From contig NZ_JXRP01000020.1 in the NCBI RefSeq assembly GCF_000829435.1, positions 1 to 64,000 on the forward strand: DNA of 64,000 nucleotides, in the 5' to 3' direction. Shown one piece after another: positions 47,548-58,258 of the stretch; within the stretch, counting starts at the first letter, position 1; each line of letters starts with the position of its first letter. The notes under the pieces are model-generated. The model saw nothing but the letters and a program-made list of their open reading frames with translations. It was not told the origin of the DNA and searched no databases. Source of the stretch: Jeotgalibacillus soli (GTDB taxonomy: Bacteria; Bacillota; Bacilli; Bacillales; Jeotgalibacillaceae). Position numbers and translations under genes: made by a program.

Positions 47548-48856
47548 ATCGGTCAAGAAGCTGACACATCATCATCGCTTTACCAACAAGGTTGCCCTCG
47601 CTGTATACCTCAACATCCACTTTCCCAAATTTCCGACCTACATCGAGGAGTCTCGGACAAATCTCAATCATGCTTTCCATTTGTACAGGCTTGATAAAAT
47701 AGATCGTAATATTTTCAATAACAAGATCTCCGCGCTTAAAATCGCGCAATGTGCGATTCGCCGCCTCCGTGACAAGCGATGTGAATACCCCGTATGAGAT
47801 CGCCCCAAGCTGGTTCGTCATTTGTGGTGTTACATGAAAGGTATAGGTTGGTGAGGAAGAAGATTCTACCGTCATCTCCTTAAAAACAAGGTCATCAATG
47901 GTTTCTCCTACCTGGGGCTGACGCTGAATCATTTGCAATGCTTTCAGCACATCCTGACGGCTTATAACCCCTTCCAGACGATGCTGATCATTTACAACTG
48001 GCAACAGTTCAATGCCTTCCCAGATCATAATATGTGCAGCAGAAGCCACACTTGTTTTGATACTGACTGTCAGCGGAGATTTCGTCATGACTCTCTCTAA
48101 AAGCTCCGACTCACTTTTTCCTAATATATCCTTCGACGTTACCATCCCAACAACCTTTAATGAGTGGGGATCAACGACCGGAAAACGACTATGCTGTGTT
48201 TCCCCGTTTAATAAAGACCATTCACGAACCGTATCTCTTGAGGTTAAAAAGTGAGTGTTGCTAAATGGGATTAAAATATCCTCTACAAGCACAATTTCTT
48301 TTTTAATCAACTGGTCATAAATCGCCCGATTGATCATAGCGGCTACGGTAAATGTATCATAACTTGTTGAAATAACAGGTAATTCAAGTTCGTCAGCTAA
48401 TTTTTTTACAGATTCATCTGCATCGAACCCTCCTGTAATTAAAACAGCCGCCCCTGTTTGAAGTGCATATTCGTGGGCTTTTGTTCGATTACCAACGATC
48501 AATAGGTTACCCGCTTCCGTATAGCGCATCATCGCTTCTAGCTGCATAGCCCCGATCACAAATTTATTTAGTGTTTTATGTAAACCGGCTCGACCTCCCA
48601 CAACCTGCCCATCAACAATATTAACCACTTCCGCATATGTAAGGCGTTCAATATTTTCTTTCTTCTTTTTCTCAATACGAATGGTTCCGACTCTCTCAAT
48701 CGTGCTGACCAATCCTTGATTTTCTGCCTCTTTAATGGCGCGATAGGCTGTTCCTTCGCTTACATCAAGAGCTTTTGCAATTTGCCGTACAGATATTTTA
48801 TCTCCAACGGGCAATGCTTCGATATATTTTAATATAAGCTCGTGCTTTGTAGCCAC
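47546..48856 (-). CDS. ytoI: YtoI: HTH, DRTGG, CBS-pair and thioesterase-like domains
   Basis: The 436-residue protein has four parts: an N-terminal helix-turn-helix (ISVRQIAKALDVSEGTAYRAIKEAE, about 20-45 counted in parts), a DRTGG domain (VNIVDGQVVGGRAGLHK ...), two CBS domains (about 195-310, adenine-nucleotide sensors) and a C-terminal hot-dog thioesterase-like domain (LGAISYGVFTSLVTEAANR). It is probably a nucleotide-sensing regulator. GTG 48856 is chosen because AGAGGGACAAACG precedes it and family members begin there. Confidence 0.88.
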   Translation of the reverse strand: MATKHELILKYIEALPVGDKISVRQIAKALDVSEGTAYRAIKEAENQGLVSTIERVGTIRIEKKKKENIERLTYAEVVNIVDGQVVGGRAGLHKTLNKFVIGAMQLEAMMRYTEAGNLLIVGNRTKAHEYALQTGAAVLITGGFDADESVKKLADELELPVISTSYDTFTVAAMINRAIYDQLIKKEIVLVEDILIPFSNTHFLTSRDTVREWSLLNGETQHSRFPVVDPHSLKVVGMVTSKDILGKSESELLERVMTKSPLTVSIKTSVASAAHIMIWEGIELLPVVNDQHRLEGVISRQDVLKALQMIQRQPQVGETIDDLVFKEMTVESSSSPTYTFHVTPQMTNQLGAISYGVFTSLVTEAANRTLRDFKRGDLVIENITIYFIKPVQMESMIEICPRLLDVGRKFGKVDVEVYSEGNLVGKAMMMCQLLDR

Positions 48857-49007
48857 CGTTTGTCCCTCTCTTTCGGTCCGATCATGTATTCGCTCTATCA
48901 TTATACGCGTTAACTGCCTCTCCGTTCAATCCATCACATCCTGACGCTAAACATTAATGTATACTAAAGAATGACTAATTCAACAGAGGGAACCACGTTA
49001 ACAATAG

Positions 49008-49040
49008 GAAAGGACCTTCAATATTGAAGGTCCCACCAGT
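49008..49040 (-). terminator. Terminator of the CAP-domain gene
   Basis: GGACCTTCAATATTGAAGGTCC is a perfect 22-base palindrome followed by TTTCC on the minus strand. Confidence 0.65.
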
Positions 49041-49072
49041 TAATGCCTTTTGTTTAGATCAAACATCTGCGT

Positions 49073-50215
49073 TTATTGATTATAAAAATTCTCTGTATAA
49101 TATGGCTGCGATTCTGCATTAAAGGCAACTCCAATACCTAAAAAGCGAAAATCCGACTTAAGAATGTTTTCTCTATGCCCAAGGGAATTCATAAGTCCTT
49201 CATGGGCAAAAATACTGCTAGATTGACCATAAGCAAGATTTTCTCCCGCAACGGTAAATCGGACACCATCCTCCTCCATACGATCAAAAGGAGACTGTCC
49301 TTCTAGATTTGTATGATCAAAGTAAAGGTTTTCTGCCATATCCAAGCTATGCTCACGTGCTGTTTCCCGCACATGATCATCCCAGTTTAGAATAGGTAAG
49401 CCGTGATTCACTCGAGACGCATTTGTAAAATCAAACAATTGATATTCAAAACCTTCTTTCAATGCCCTGCTTTCTTCTGCATAAAGATGGTTTTTGTTTT
49501 TCTCTAATTCTTCACTGATGATCTGAAGAGCAGTCACACTATTTTCTTCGTGAATATCATAGAAAATCGTTGCATAGCTTCCGTCCAATTGGTACACGTC
49601 ATATTCTTCGTTACTCTGAATTTGATACACAATCATTCCTTTACGAATACCTGTTAAAGGCTCTCCAAGCTGCTCGCGAACAGCTTCTTTAGAACTGTTT
49701 AGCTCAATGCCAACAGATGAAGAGATCAGTTCCTGATTAGTATAAAGACCATTCACCAAATTACCTTCATCATAAGAGACCATCATAAAATTTTGATAGT
49801 TTTCATGATAGGTGTACCAATCTACTCCATATTCATTTTGCGACTGACGCACAGGTTCGCCAAGCTGCTGTTCTACATGTTCTTTTGAATCCCCCACTTG
49901 AATGTTATAAACAGAAAAGGTTTGATCTGTCGGTGGGGATAAATCCGGTCTTTCTATCTCTTCACTCTCTTGTGTTTGCAGTACAGGGGTTTGTTCAATG
50001 GCTTGATCTATTTGGACAAATAAAGAATGTAAGGTATCCTGTGCTGTGTCTATAGCTACAATAACAGCAGGGTTTTCTTTTACTGAATCAACGCTCGAGG
50101 AAATTGAATCCATGAAGGATAAATCTACATAATCATTCAAATATCCCTCCCACATCGGCCTTGAAATAAATACACCAACGAGCAGCAATATAAAAAGAAA
50201 TAATCGTCTCAACAT
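49073..50215 (-). CDS. CAP-domain (SCP-like) exported protein
   Basis: The 380-residue protein has an N-terminal signal or anchor (LFLFILLLVGVFIS), a Ser/Glu/Pro-rich linker, a CAP-associated N-terminal region with two similar units (IQVGDSKEHVEQQLGEPVRQ and IELNSSKEAVREQLGEPLTG) and a C-terminal CAP domain from about residue 260 with FTNASRVNHGLPILNWDD, AREHSLDMAENLYFDHT and GHRENILKSDFRFLGIGV. The architecture is like B. subtilis YlbC. It acts outside the membrane; function unknown. Confidence 0.87.
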   Translation of the reverse strand: MLRRLFLFILLLVGVFISRPMWEGYLNDYVDLSFMDSISSSVDSVKENPAVIVAIDTAQDTLHSLFVQIDQAIEQTPVLQTQESEEIERPDLSPPTDQTFSVYNIQVGDSKEHVEQQLGEPVRQSQNEYGVDWYTYHENYQNFMMVSYDEGNLVNGLYTNQELISSSVGIELNSSKEAVREQLGEPLTGIRKGMIVYQIQSNEEYDVYQLDGSYATIFYDIHEENSVTALQIISEELEKNKNHLYAEESRALKEGFEYQLFDFTNASRVNHGLPILNWDDHVRETAREHSLDMAENLYFDHTNLEGQSPFDRMEEDGVRFTVAGENLAYGQSSSIFAHEGLMNSLGHRENILKSDFRFLGIGVAFNAESQPYYTENFYNQ

Positions 50216-50329
50216 TTCACACTCCTCCTGCTACCATTGTAGCCTAATCTTCCATACAGGAAAAAGTAATATGGTTTAATGGCACTGAATCCCGCTTTTT
50301 ATGGAAGAATTTAAGATAGAAGGAAAAAA

Positions 50330-50366
50330 CAAAGCCGTTTATCGGATGAACCAATAAACGGCAATC
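50330..50366 (-). terminator. Terminator of ytkL
   Basis: GCCGTTTATTGG TTCATC CGATAAACGGC followed by TTTGTTTTTTCC on the minus strand. Confidence 0.85.
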
Positions 50367-50373
50367 ATATCCA

Positions 50374-51054
50374 TTACAGCTTGATCACTTCACCTGCTTG
50401 CATCACTTTTCCTTCTCCTGTCGTTAACAGATTAACAAATGCTTCAGGGTCCTGCTTGATTGGGGGAAACGTATTATAATGGATTGGCACGACCATTTTT
50501 GGCTTTAACAGCTCTGCTGCATAAGCGGCATCCTCTGGTCCCATCGTAAAATTATCTCCAATTGGCAAAAAGGCAAGATCGATCGGATGACGTTCACCGA
50601 TTAGTTTCATATCACCAAATAGCGCTGTATCTCCTGCATGATAAATGGTTTTCCCTTCCACCATTAAGAGAACTCCTGCTGGCATTCCTGTATAAATAAT
50701 CTGCTGATCATTCGTTGTATAGGCGGATCCATGAAAAGCCTGTGTAAGCTTCACTCTGCCAAAATCAAACTCGTATGCCCCGCCAATATGCATGGGATGT
50801 GTATTAAGTCCCTGCCATCCTAAATAGACAGCCAGCTCGTTTGGAGCAATCACAAGTGCATCGCTTTGCTTCGCAATCTCAACCGTATCTCCTACGTGAT
50901 CATTGTGCCCATGAGTTAAAATAATCACATCTGGTTTTTCGTCCGCTGCAACAAGATCCGTCAGTTCATTTCCGTTAATAAAAGGATCAAATAAAATTGT
51001 TTTTCCATTTGTCTCGATTTTGACAATAGAATGACCGTGATACGAAACTTTCAT
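50374..51054 (-). CDS. ytkL: UPF0173 metal-dependent hydrolase (metallo-beta-lactamase fold)
   Basis: The 226-residue protein carries the metal-binding [10 protein letters not shown], an AFHGSA segment, [11 protein letters not shown] and a final PIHYNTFPP histidine, which together mark a metallo-beta-lactamase-fold hydrolase of the UPF0173 group. Substrate is unknown. Family and length agree with B. subtilis YtkL. The ATG follows TAAGGAGGAATTTAT. Confidence 0.9.
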   Translation of the reverse strand: MKVSYHGHSIVKIETNGKTILFDPFINGNELTDLVAADEKPDVIILTHGHNDHVGDTVEIAKQSDALVIAPNELAVYLGWQGLNTHPMHIGGAYEFDFGRVKLTQAFHGSAYTTNDQQIIYTGMPAGVLLMVEGKTIYHAGDTALFGDMKLIGERHPIDLAFLPIGDNFTMGPEDAAYAAELLKPKMVVPIHYNTFPPIKQDPEAFVNLLTTGEGKVMQAGEVIKL

Positions 51055-51249
51055 AATATAAATTCCTCCTTAATAATAAGTTCATACGCTAAAAATTCGA
51101 TATCTTCATACTATTTCCCTTCACAAATAAAATAAAAACGTCTTTATTTCCTTTATATTCGCTATATATCATATAATCCGTTTTACAAGCAATTTAAAAA
51201 TTGCTACGATCTAATAAATAGCTAGAGCACATTTCAAGGGGGAAAGAAA

Positions 51250-52347
51250 TTGAATACAAATATCCAAAACATCCAAGGGTGGTTATCAGCTCAGAATGCA
51301 GATGCCGCATTATTAACATCAACTGAAAATATTTTTTATGTGACTGGGTTTAGAAGCAACCCTCACGAGAGATGGCTCGCTGTCTATATCCCCATTCAAG
51401 GAGAAGCGGTGTTAATTTGTCCAGGAATGGAAAAAGAAGATGCCGTTCACTCCGGATGGAATGGCCCGATTATCGGATACACTGATATTGAATTGCCGAT
51501 GGAGTTACTGCACTCATATATAGAAGAACATAAATATCCAAACCGTATGCTAGCTATCGAAACAGCCCATTTAACCGTTGATCGCCTGCATATTCTACAA
51601 CATACATTTGGAAAAATTGAAACAAAGTCGATTGAGCAAAAAATGCACGATCTTCGGATCATCAAGTCAAAAGAAGAGCTGACGCATTTAAAGGCCGCAG
51701 CCAAGCTCGCTGATTTTGCTATTGAAGTAGGCTGCGCGGAGTTAGCAGAGGGAAAAACAGAGCTGGACATTCTTGCAGCCATTGAGTTTGAATTAAAACG
51801 AAAAGGCATTACTGAAATGTCTTTTTCAACGATGGTGTTAACGGGTAAAAATGCCGCTTCCCCTCACGGAACTCCGGGCTTAACAAAAATCCAAAAAGGT
51901 GATTTAGTTTTATTCGACCTGGGTGTTGTTTGCCACGGATACTGTTCAGACATTACAAGAACTGTTGCTTTCGGAGAGATCAGCGCCGAACAGCAAAAAA
52001 TCTATGAGACAGTTCTTGAGGCTGAACAAGCTGCTCTCCAATTAGTAAAACCTGGTGCAATTGCTGGTACATTAGACCAAACGGCACGTAAAATTATCAA
52101 GAATGCTGGATATGGAGAATTTTTTCCTCATCGGTTAGGACATGGGCTTGGTTTAAATGTGCATGAATATCCATCCATTACCTCAACGAGTGATCTAGTA
52201 TTGCAAGAAGGCATGACCTTTACCATTGAGCCTGGGATTTATGTACCGAATGTAGCAGGTGTAAGAATCGAGGATGATGTCCTTGTAACTGCAAATGGTT
52301 TTGAAACGTTGACAACTTTTCCAAAAACACTGCAGATAATCAAATAA
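51250..52347 (+). CDS. M24 family Xaa-Pro peptidase
   Basis: The 365-residue protein has an N-terminal creatinase-like domain (1-125) and a C-terminal pita-bread peptidase. The five metal ligands are seen as Asp in LFDLGVVCHG and CSDITRTVAFG, His in HRLGHGLGLNVHEYP, Glu in TIEPGIYVPN and Glu in GVRIEDDVLV. It is a cytosolic prolidase or aminopeptidase P; sequence does not settle which. Translation starts at TTG after AAGGGGGAAAGAAA. It has its own terminator. Confidence 0.9.
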   Translation: MNTNIQNIQGWLSAQNADAALLTSTENIFYVTGFRSNPHERWLAVYIPIQGEAVLICPGMEKEDAVHSGWNGPIIGYTDIELPMELLHSYIEEHKYPNRMLAIETAHLTVDRLHILQHTFGKIETKSIEQKMHDLRIIKSKEELTHLKAAAKLADFAIEVGCAELAEGKTELDILAAIEFELKRKGITEMSFSTMVLTGKNAASPHGTPGLTKIQKGDLVLFDLGVVCHGYCSDITRTVAFGEISAEQQKIYETVLEAEQAALQLVKPGAIAGTLDQTARKIIKNAGYGEFFPHRLGHGLGLNVHEYPSITSTSDLVLQEGMTFTIEPGIYVPNVAGVRIEDDVLVTANGFETLTTFPKTLQIIK

Positions 52348-52354
52348 CTATTTT

Positions 52355-52385
52355 AAGTGAGAGGCTTAATGTCTCTCACTTTTTT
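52355..52385 (+). terminator. Terminator of the M24 peptidase gene
   Basis: AGTGAGAG GCTTAATGT CTCTCACT followed by TTTTTC. Confidence 0.9.
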
Positions 52386-52440
52386 CACACTATTAAGAGC
52401 CTTTTTGTGAATTTGGAATAAAGTTTGATCAAAAACCCTT

Positions 52441-52909
52441 TATCAAATAGAAAATGAACAACTGATGAAAATTACTATAAGAATCGTTCATATGGTGAAT
52501 TAGAGCAAAATTTACAAACAAGTATGGAGTCGGTTTTAAACGTATCGAGTACTACTCTTAGACATGTTTTGGCTTGTCCAAATTATACTTACAAAGAGCG
52601 AATTAATATTTTTTGGGGAAGTATTTATACCTACCAGCCATGAGGTCATGTTATAGCAGCGACTGATTTAGTAGAGCTTGTACCATCAATCAACCTCCCA
52701 GTTTTTAGACTTCATGGACAGCATGATTTCCAAACAACATACAGTCTAGCTAAACGCTTTTTCGAATCAATAAAGCTTCTTTCATAAAAATGGATATCCT
52801 CAGCAATTCCTCCCATACTCCCTATATTGAAGAACCAGAACTTTTTTATAAAATGATACACGATGAAATTTTGGAAAATGTTAAAGACACGACTAACAGG
52901 TATATTTGA
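52441..52909 (+). pseudogene. Decayed alpha/beta hydrolase (C-terminal half)
   Basis: Frame 0 reads YKNRSYGELEQN ... ATDLVELVPSINLPVFRLHG and HDFQTTYSLAKRFFESIK, the strand and Asp region of proline-iminopeptidase-like hydrolases. It is broken by TGA at 52641-52643. After about 52780 the frame shifts, and the other frame reads ILSNSSHTPYIEEPELFYKM with the catalytic-His-like region, ending at TGA 52907-52909. The N-terminal half is missing. The gene is dead. The rest of the gap up to ald shows only a short unsupported ORF after AAGGGGAACAAAA near 52970 and the ald terminator. Confidence 0.7.
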
Positions 52910-53086
52910 GAAGATTATTGTAGAAAAATCTTCTTTAAGTAATGCCAGTTCAATAAGGGGAACAAAAATGATCAATATTTTTTCAAAACACGCTCTTTTT
53001 TTGTTCGTTTTTCAAGATTAATAGCTTCAATTTAATCAAACTTTATTGACATCTACACCTTTTGTCCGAGTCAAAATTCTCTGCTC

Positions 53087-53122
53087 AAAAAAGACAGTTA
53101 AGATCAACGTCTCAACTGTCTT
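53087..53122 (-). terminator. Terminator of ald
   Basis: AAGACAGTTGAGACGTTGATCTTAACTGTCTT followed by TTTTGAG on the minus strand, ten bases after the ald stop. Confidence 0.85.
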
Positions 53123-53132
53123 ATCATTTAAT

Positions 53133-54251
53133 TTATCGAACAAGCAAATCCAGCACATCGGCATACTCAAGACTGTGTGCTTCCGCTACAGCACTGTAAG
53201 TAACATAGCCATCCAAACAGTTAATGCCTTTTCTCAATGCTTCGTTATCCAAACAAGCTTGACGGTACCCTTTATTCGCAATTTGTACTGCGTATGGAAC
53301 TGTAACATTCGTTAACGCTAGAGTAGATGTACGAGGAACGGCTCCTGGCATATTTGCTACTGCATAATGCACCACTCCATGTTTGGTGTAGGTTGGGGCA
53401 TCATGTGTGGTAATACGATCGGTTGTTTCAAAAATTCCGCCTTGATCGATCGCAATATCCACCACGACAGCACCCGGCTTCATCGATTGAATCATGGCTT
53501 CCGTTACAAGCTTTGGTGCTTTTGCACCTGGAATCAATACAGCACCGATGACCAAATCGGCTTCTGCCACACTTTCTGCTAGATTTAATGGGTTGGACAT
53601 CAGGGTAGTAACATCCTTTCCAAAAAGATCGTCAAGCTGGCGCAAGCGGTCAGGATTTAAATCCAAAATCGTCACATCCGCCCCTAGACCAATGGCCATC
53701 TTCGCGGCATTGGTTCCAGCAACTCCGCCTCCAACGACCGTAACTTTACCTCGCGCAACGCCGGGAACACCTGCAAGGAGGATCCCCATTCCACCATGAA
53801 TTTTTTCTAAAAACTGTGCTCCGATTTGTGTTGCCATTCGGCCTGCAACTTCGCTCATTGGTGTAAGAAGCGGCAAAGAACCATTCGGTAATTGTACTGT
53901 TTCATAAGCAATCGCAATCACCTTGCTATCAATGAGCGCCTTTGTTAATTCAGGTTCAGGTGCTAAATGAAGATATGTAAATAAAATGAGTCCTTCACGA
54001 AAAAAAGGATATTCGCTTGCAATCGGCTCTTTCACCTTCATGACCATATCATATGACCATGCTTCAGCAGCGGAATCAGCCATTTTTGCCCCTGCGTTTA
54101 TGTAATCCTGGTTTGTAAACCCAGATCCAATCCCCGCATCGACCTCAACAAACACCTCGTGCCCGTTATTCACTAAGTGATATACTCCGGATGGTGTAAT
54201 CGCAACACGGTTTTCATTATTCTTTATTTCTCTCGGAATCCCAATTTGCAT
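53133..54251 (-). CDS. ald: Alanine dehydrogenase
   Basis: Ald interconverts L-alanine and pyruvate with NAD; in bacilli it is used to grow on alanine and in sporulation. The 372-residue protein starts [20 protein letters not shown], has the catalytic Lys/His region ([28 protein letters not shown]) and the NAD fold [22 protein letters not shown]. The ATG follows TAGGAGGGGCTTTACG. It is a single gene here. Confidence 0.96.
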   Translation of the reverse strand: MQIGIPREIKNNENRVAITPSGVYHLVNNGHEVFVEVDAGIGSGFTNQDYINAGAKMADSAAEAWSYDMVMKVKEPIASEYPFFREGLILFTYLHLAPEPELTKALIDSKVIAIAYETVQLPNGSLPLLTPMSEVAGRMATQIGAQFLEKIHGGMGILLAGVPGVARGKVTVVGGGVAGTNAAKMAIGLGADVTILDLNPDRLRQLDDLFGKDVTTLMSNPLNLAESVAEADLVIGAVLIPGAKAPKLVTEAMIQSMKPGAVVVDIAIDQGGIFETTDRITTHDAPTYTKHGVVHYAVANMPGAVPRTSTLALTNVTVPYAVQIANKGYRQACLDNEALRKGINCLDGYVTYSAVAEAHSLEYADVLDLLVR

Positions 54252-54586
54252 CGTAAAGCCCCTCCTAATAAAGTCTCCTTACCGTCAGCAAAGCTTTGTT
54301 ACGAAAACCGATATCCTTAGGCTGGAATGGTTGTCATAATCAGTTCTATTTTACCAAATGAAAGAACTACTGTCTTAACTATTTCCTTAAATGTAAAAAT
54401 TCTGATTATTCTTATTTTTGTTTTCGCTATTTTTCTCTTTATATAATCTATTGTTTATGTCTATTCAAACTCACGACGTTTGTATAACAGCTGATTACAT
54501 ACTTCGCTTAAATAGCTCTATTATAATCTTCTTCATTACAGCAATTTTCAGACAATAAGTGTACAATGAACAGAAGGAGGGGATAG
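54252..54586. other. Divergent control region of ald and the stress-protein gene
   Basis: This 335-base gap is A/T-rich. A TATAAT lies at 54522-54527 on the plus strand but has no good -35 partner, and no clear operator or repeat was seen. It should hold both divergent promoters. Confidence 0.4.
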
Positions 54587-55099
54587 ATGATGGCACTAAG
54601 CTACGATCACATATTAGTCGCAGTTGACGGTTCAAAAGAGGCAGAATGGGCATTTAAAAAATCGATTGATATTGCGAAAAGGAATGATGCGACGCTCAAT
54701 TTGCTGCATGTCATTGACACCCGTTCATTTGCCGTTGTTGAAGCGTACGATCGAAGTGTAGCCAAGCGTGCCCAGACATTCGCTGAAGAAATGCTGGAAG
54801 AGTACAAAAAGGAAGCTGAACAGCAAGGCGTGAACAAGGTAAATACCTTCGTTGAATATGGCTCTCCAAAGGTTCTTGTACCAAAAGAAATGGCTAGAAA
54901 GGTAGAAGCTGATCTGATTATTTGCGGTGCTACAGGATTAAATGCTATGGAACGATTTTTAATCGGCAGCATTTCAGAGCATATCGTCCGAGCAGCAAAG
55001 TGTGATGTACTGGTTGTAAGAACAGATCATATTCCAGATAAAAAACAGAAGCCAGTTGAAGCTGAACAAAAAAATGAGGATCATAACTTTACAATTTAA
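54587..55099 (+). CDS. Universal stress protein (UspA family)
   Basis: The 170-residue protein has a single Usp domain: HILVAVDGSKEAEWAFKKSI at the start, the second strand region LNLLHVIDT, and the nucleotide-binding glycine motif GATGLNAMERFLIGSISEHIVRAAKCDVLVVR. The GX2GX9G(S/T) pattern points to an ATP-binding type. Two adjacent ATG codons follow AAGGAGGGGATAG; either could start. The C-terminal 20 residues are charged and variable. Confidence 0.92.
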   Translation: MMALSYDHILVAVDGSKEAEWAFKKSIDIAKRNDATLNLLHVIDTRSFAVVEAYDRSVAKRAQTFAEEMLEEYKKEAEQQGVNKVNTFVEYGSPKVLVPKEMARKVEADLIICGATGLNAMERFLIGSISEHIVRAAKCDVLVVRTDHIPDKKQKPVEAEQKNEDHNFTI

Positions 55100-55112
55100 T
55101 CGGATAACAACA

Positions 55113-55151
55113 AAGAGAGAAGGCTGAAAAATTAAGCCTTCTCTCTTATTT
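55113..55151. terminator. Convergent terminator of the stress-protein gene and argGH
   Basis: AAGAGAGAAGGCT ... AGCCTTCTCTCTT is a perfect 13 bp stem with T-rich flank on the plus strand and A/T flank on the minus strand. Confidence 0.88.
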
Positions 55152-55155
55152 ATTA

Positions 55156-56544
55156 TTATTCTACAGACACAGCGGAAAGGATCTCCTGTGCCTTATCAAG
55201 CTGCTTTTTCACTTGCGTAAAACCTGTACCTCCCGCTGATTCACGGCGTTTTACTGCTTGGAATGGAGTCAGCACTTCGTATATATCCGCTTCAATGACG
55301 GATGCAGCTTCCTGTAATTCGTCTAATGAAAGGTCTTTTAGATAGATTCCTTTGTTAATGCAAGCCAATACGAGCTTCCCAACAATTTCATGTGCTTGAC
55401 GGAATGGCACACCCTTTGCTGCTAAATAATCCGCAAGTTCTGTCGCATTTGAAAAATCCTCATTTACCGCCTGTTCCAGTCGCTCCGTTTTTATCTTCAT
55501 GGTATCGACCATGCCTGCAAAAATCTTCAGTGATCCTAAAAGGGTATGCACTGTATCAAACATACCTTCCTTGTCTTCCTGCATGTCTTTGTTATAGGCA
55601 AGCGGAAGTCCTTTTAATACCGTTAACAGCGACATTAAATGGCCAAATACACGTCCCGTTTTCCCACGCACCAGCTCTGCCATATCTGGATTTTTCTTTT
55701 GCGGCATAATACTGCTGCCCGTGGAGAAAGCATCGGCCAATTCAATAAATTGAAACTCTTGGCTAGACCAAATAATCATTTCTTCAGCAAATCGAGATAA
55801 ATGCATGATCGTCATGGATGCATTTGACAGAAATTCGATGATAAAATCACGATCACTCACTGCATCCATGCTATTTTCATAGATATTAGCGAATCCTAGA
55901 AGCTCTGCTGAACGATAGCGATCGATTGGAAATGTTGTTCCAGCAAGCGCACCGGCACCGAGTGGTGAGAGATCGATACGTTTCATGGAATCTTCAAAAC
56001 GTCCATAATCTCGTTCAAGCATCCAGAAATAGGCTAACAGGTGATGAGCGAAAGAGATGGGCTGTGCACGCTGCAAATGAGTGTAGCCTGGTGCAACTGT
56101 TTCAATGTGCTCAGAGGCTTGCTTCAAAAGTGCTTTTTGCACAGATCGAATTAATAATTGGATCTCTTCCACTCTTTTTTTTAAATAAAGATGCATATCC
56201 GTTGCAACCTGGTCGTTTCGGCTTCTTCCCGTATGAAGCTTTCCACCCACCTGACCGATTTCTTGTATCAGCATATGTTCAAGATTTAAATGAATATCCT
56301 CATTTGCGACTGAAAAAGATAATTCTCCTTTAATCGCTTTTTCTGTTAAGCCTGCAAGTCCCTCTTGAATCTGGGCAACCTCATCAGCTGTTAAAATCCC
56401 GCATTCGCCAAGCATTGTCACATGTGCGATTGAGCCTTGTAAATCCTCCATCACAAGTTCCTGATCAAAGCCGATTGAAGCGTTAAATTCATCTACCCAT
56501 TCTTCAGGGGACTGAGCAAAGCGTCCTCCCCAGAGCTTACTCAT
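55156..56544 (-). CDS. argH: Argininosuccinate lyase
   Basis: ArgH splits argininosuccinate into arginine and fumarate, the last step of arginine synthesis. The 462-residue protein has [19 protein letters not shown], the superfamily loop [20 protein letters not shown] with the catalytic Ser, and [12 protein letters not shown]. The start overlaps the argG stop by four bases, so the pair is translationally coupled. Confidence 0.97.
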   Translation of the reverse strand: MSKLWGGRFAQSPEEWVDEFNASIGFDQELVMEDLQGSIAHVTMLGECGILTADEVAQIQEGLAGLTEKAIKGELSFSVANEDIHLNLEHMLIQEIGQVGGKLHTGRSRNDQVATDMHLYLKKRVEEIQLLIRSVQKALLKQASEHIETVAPGYTHLQRAQPISFAHHLLAYFWMLERDYGRFEDSMKRIDLSPLGAGALAGTTFPIDRYRSAELLGFANIYENSMDAVSDRDFIIEFLSNASMTIMHLSRFAEEMIIWSSQEFQFIELADAFSTGSSIMPQKKNPDMAELVRGKTGRVFGHLMSLLTVLKGLPLAYNKDMQEDKEGMFDTVHTLLGSLKIFAGMVDTMKIKTERLEQAVNEDFSNATELADYLAAKGVPFRQAHEIVGKLVLACINKGIYLKDLSLDELQEAASVIEADIYEVLTPFQAVKRRESAGGTGFTQVKKQLDKAQEILSAVSVE

Positions 56545-57758
56545 GACACAGGCTCGCCTTTTTTATTTTGAACCATTGAGTGAACTTTAGTTGGAAGACC
56601 CCAAAGCTTGATAAATCCTACTGCTGCACTGTGATCAAATTCGTCATCAGATGTATAGGTTGCAAGCTTTTCATCGTAAAGTGAGTTAGGAGATTTTCTT
56701 CCTTCTACAATCGCATGGCCCTTGAAAAGTTTTACGCGAACAACACCATTTACATATTGCTGTGTTTCTTTTAAGAATGCTTGAAGGGCAGGAGTTAATG
56801 GTGAGAACCATAAACCTTCATAAATCATTTCTGTTATTTTCTTTTCGATGACTGGTTTGAAATGAGCCATTTCTTTAACCAATGTTAAATCTTCAAGTTC
56901 TTTGTGCGCTTTAATTAACGTCATAGCACCTGGGCACTCGTAAACTTCTCTTGATTTAATTCCTACAAGACGATTTTCAACGTGATCGATTCTGCCGACA
57001 CCATGTTTACCAGCTACTTCATTCAGTGTCAAGATCATCGTTGATAATTTCATCGTTTGGCCATTAAGGGCAACAGGAACCCCTTGTTCAAAGGTAATCT
57101 CAATCGTTTCCGGCACATCAGGAGTTGCTTCAAGCGGCGCAGTTAGATCATAAGCACCCTCTGGCGGCGCTGCCCATGGATCTTCCAAGATTCCGCACTC
57201 ATTACTTCTTCCCCATAGATTTTGGTCAATCGAGTATGGGCTGTCTAAATTGATCGGAATCGGGATATTATGCTGTTTCGCATATTCGATTTCTTGTTCT
57301 CTGGACCATCCCCACTCACGAACCGGTGCTAGGACTTCCAAATCCGGATTAAGTGCTTGGATCGCCACTTCAAAGCGAACTTGGTCGTTTCCTTTACCAG
57401 TACAGCCGTGAGCAACAGCGGTTGCACCTGTTTTTCCCGCTACTTCAACAAGCTTCTTTGCAATTAAAGGACGAGATAATGCAGAAATTAATGGATATTT
57501 ACCTTCGTAAAGCGTATGTGCTTGAAGTGCAATAAGAGCAAAATCTTCAGCATACTCATCTTTCGCATCAATCACGTGACTTTCAATCGCTCCCACTGTT
57601 AGGGCTTTTTCTTTGATGAACGCTAGATCTTTTCCTTCACCAACATCTAAGCAGCATGCAACGACTGCATATCCTTTATCTTTTAGCCATTGAATGGCAA
57701 CGGATGTATCAAGTCCACCTGAATATGCAAGTACAACTTTCTTTTGATGATTTGTCAT
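56541..57758 (-). CDS. argG: Argininosuccinate synthase
   Basis: ArgG joins citrulline and aspartate with ATP. The 405-residue protein begins [20 protein letters not shown] with the PP-loop, has [14 protein letters not shown] and the C-terminal GEPVS. Start 57758 follows AAAGAGGTTATACTC; the upstream extension to 57794 lies in the promoter/operator region. First gene of argG-argH, with a candidate ARG box upstream. Confidence 0.97.
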   Translation of the reverse strand: MTNHQKKVVLAYSGGLDTSVAIQWLKDKGYAVVACCLDVGEGKDLAFIKEKALTVGAIESHVIDAKDEYAEDFALIALQAHTLYEGKYPLISALSRPLIAKKLVEVAGKTGATAVAHGCTGKGNDQVRFEVAIQALNPDLEVLAPVREWGWSREQEIEYAKQHNIPIPINLDSPYSIDQNLWGRSNECGILEDPWAAPPEGAYDLTAPLEATPDVPETIEITFEQGVPVALNGQTMKLSTMILTLNEVAGKHGVGRIDHVENRLVGIKSREVYECPGAMTLIKAHKELEDLTLVKEMAHFKPVIEKKITEMIYEGLWFSPLTPALQAFLKETQQYVNGVVRVKLFKGHAIVEGRKSPNSLYDEKLATYTSDDEFDHSAAVGFIKLWGLPTKVHSMVQNKKGEPVS

Positions 57759-57793
57759 GAGTATAACCTCTTTCGTATTTTTATTTATATACA

Positions 57794-57807
57794 TGTATAT
57801 TTATTCT
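57794..57807. promoter_or_regulatory. Candidate ArgR/AhrC operator upstream of argG
   Basis: TGTATATTTATTCT matches 12 of 14 positions of the ARG-box pattern TGAATWWWWATTCA and lies 36-49 bases upstream of the argG start codon, in a run of A/T-rich near-palindromes. AhrC is the arginine repressor of bacilli. Confidence 0.45.
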
Positions 57808-57946
57808 TATATAATGTATACATACTAACAGGATTTAAATCACGTTTCAATACTTATTCACTAAAATATTTATAGTTTAAATATTCTATCTATTTAGTTC
57901 GCAATATAGCCATATTTTCTGTACAATGCATTATGAGGTGAAACGA

Positions 57947-58258
57947 ATGCGAACCAGTTTTTTTCATTGGGATGACCGCCTACAAATTGAGTTGCCTGGA
58001 AGTATCAGAGAATGGGAAGCTCGTTCACAGGAAGAAAAGCAACTGATTCTTTTTCATTGGGAAAAAACAAGAGGACGTATACCGGATAAAATTATGGAGT
58101 TAGATCAGCAAATTATGAAAAAGCAGCGAGACCTTTCCGACGAAAGCGACTTTGATAAATCATGCAGGCTTAACGAAGAAATTGCGGATTTAGCCTCCAT
58201 CATAAACGATTTGTGGATCTGGTATCGAATTCCTTGGCAATTGCACCCCGCCATGTAA
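57947..58258 (+). CDS. Hypothetical protein, 103 residues
   Basis: I do not recognise a family. The protein is acidic and helical, rich in Trp (FFHWDDRLQIELPG, LFHWEKTRGRIPDK, LWIWYRIPW), with no signal peptide. ATG 57947 is chosen because GAGGTGAAACGA precedes it; a start 21 bases upstream lacks a site. It is divergent from argG and convergent with the EcsC-family gene, and is followed at once by a terminator. Confidence 0.75.
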   Translation: MRTSFFHWDDRLQIELPGSIREWEARSQEEKQLILFHWEKTRGRIPDKIMELDQQIMKKQRDLSDESDFDKSCRLNEEIADLASIINDLWIWYRIPWQLHPAM

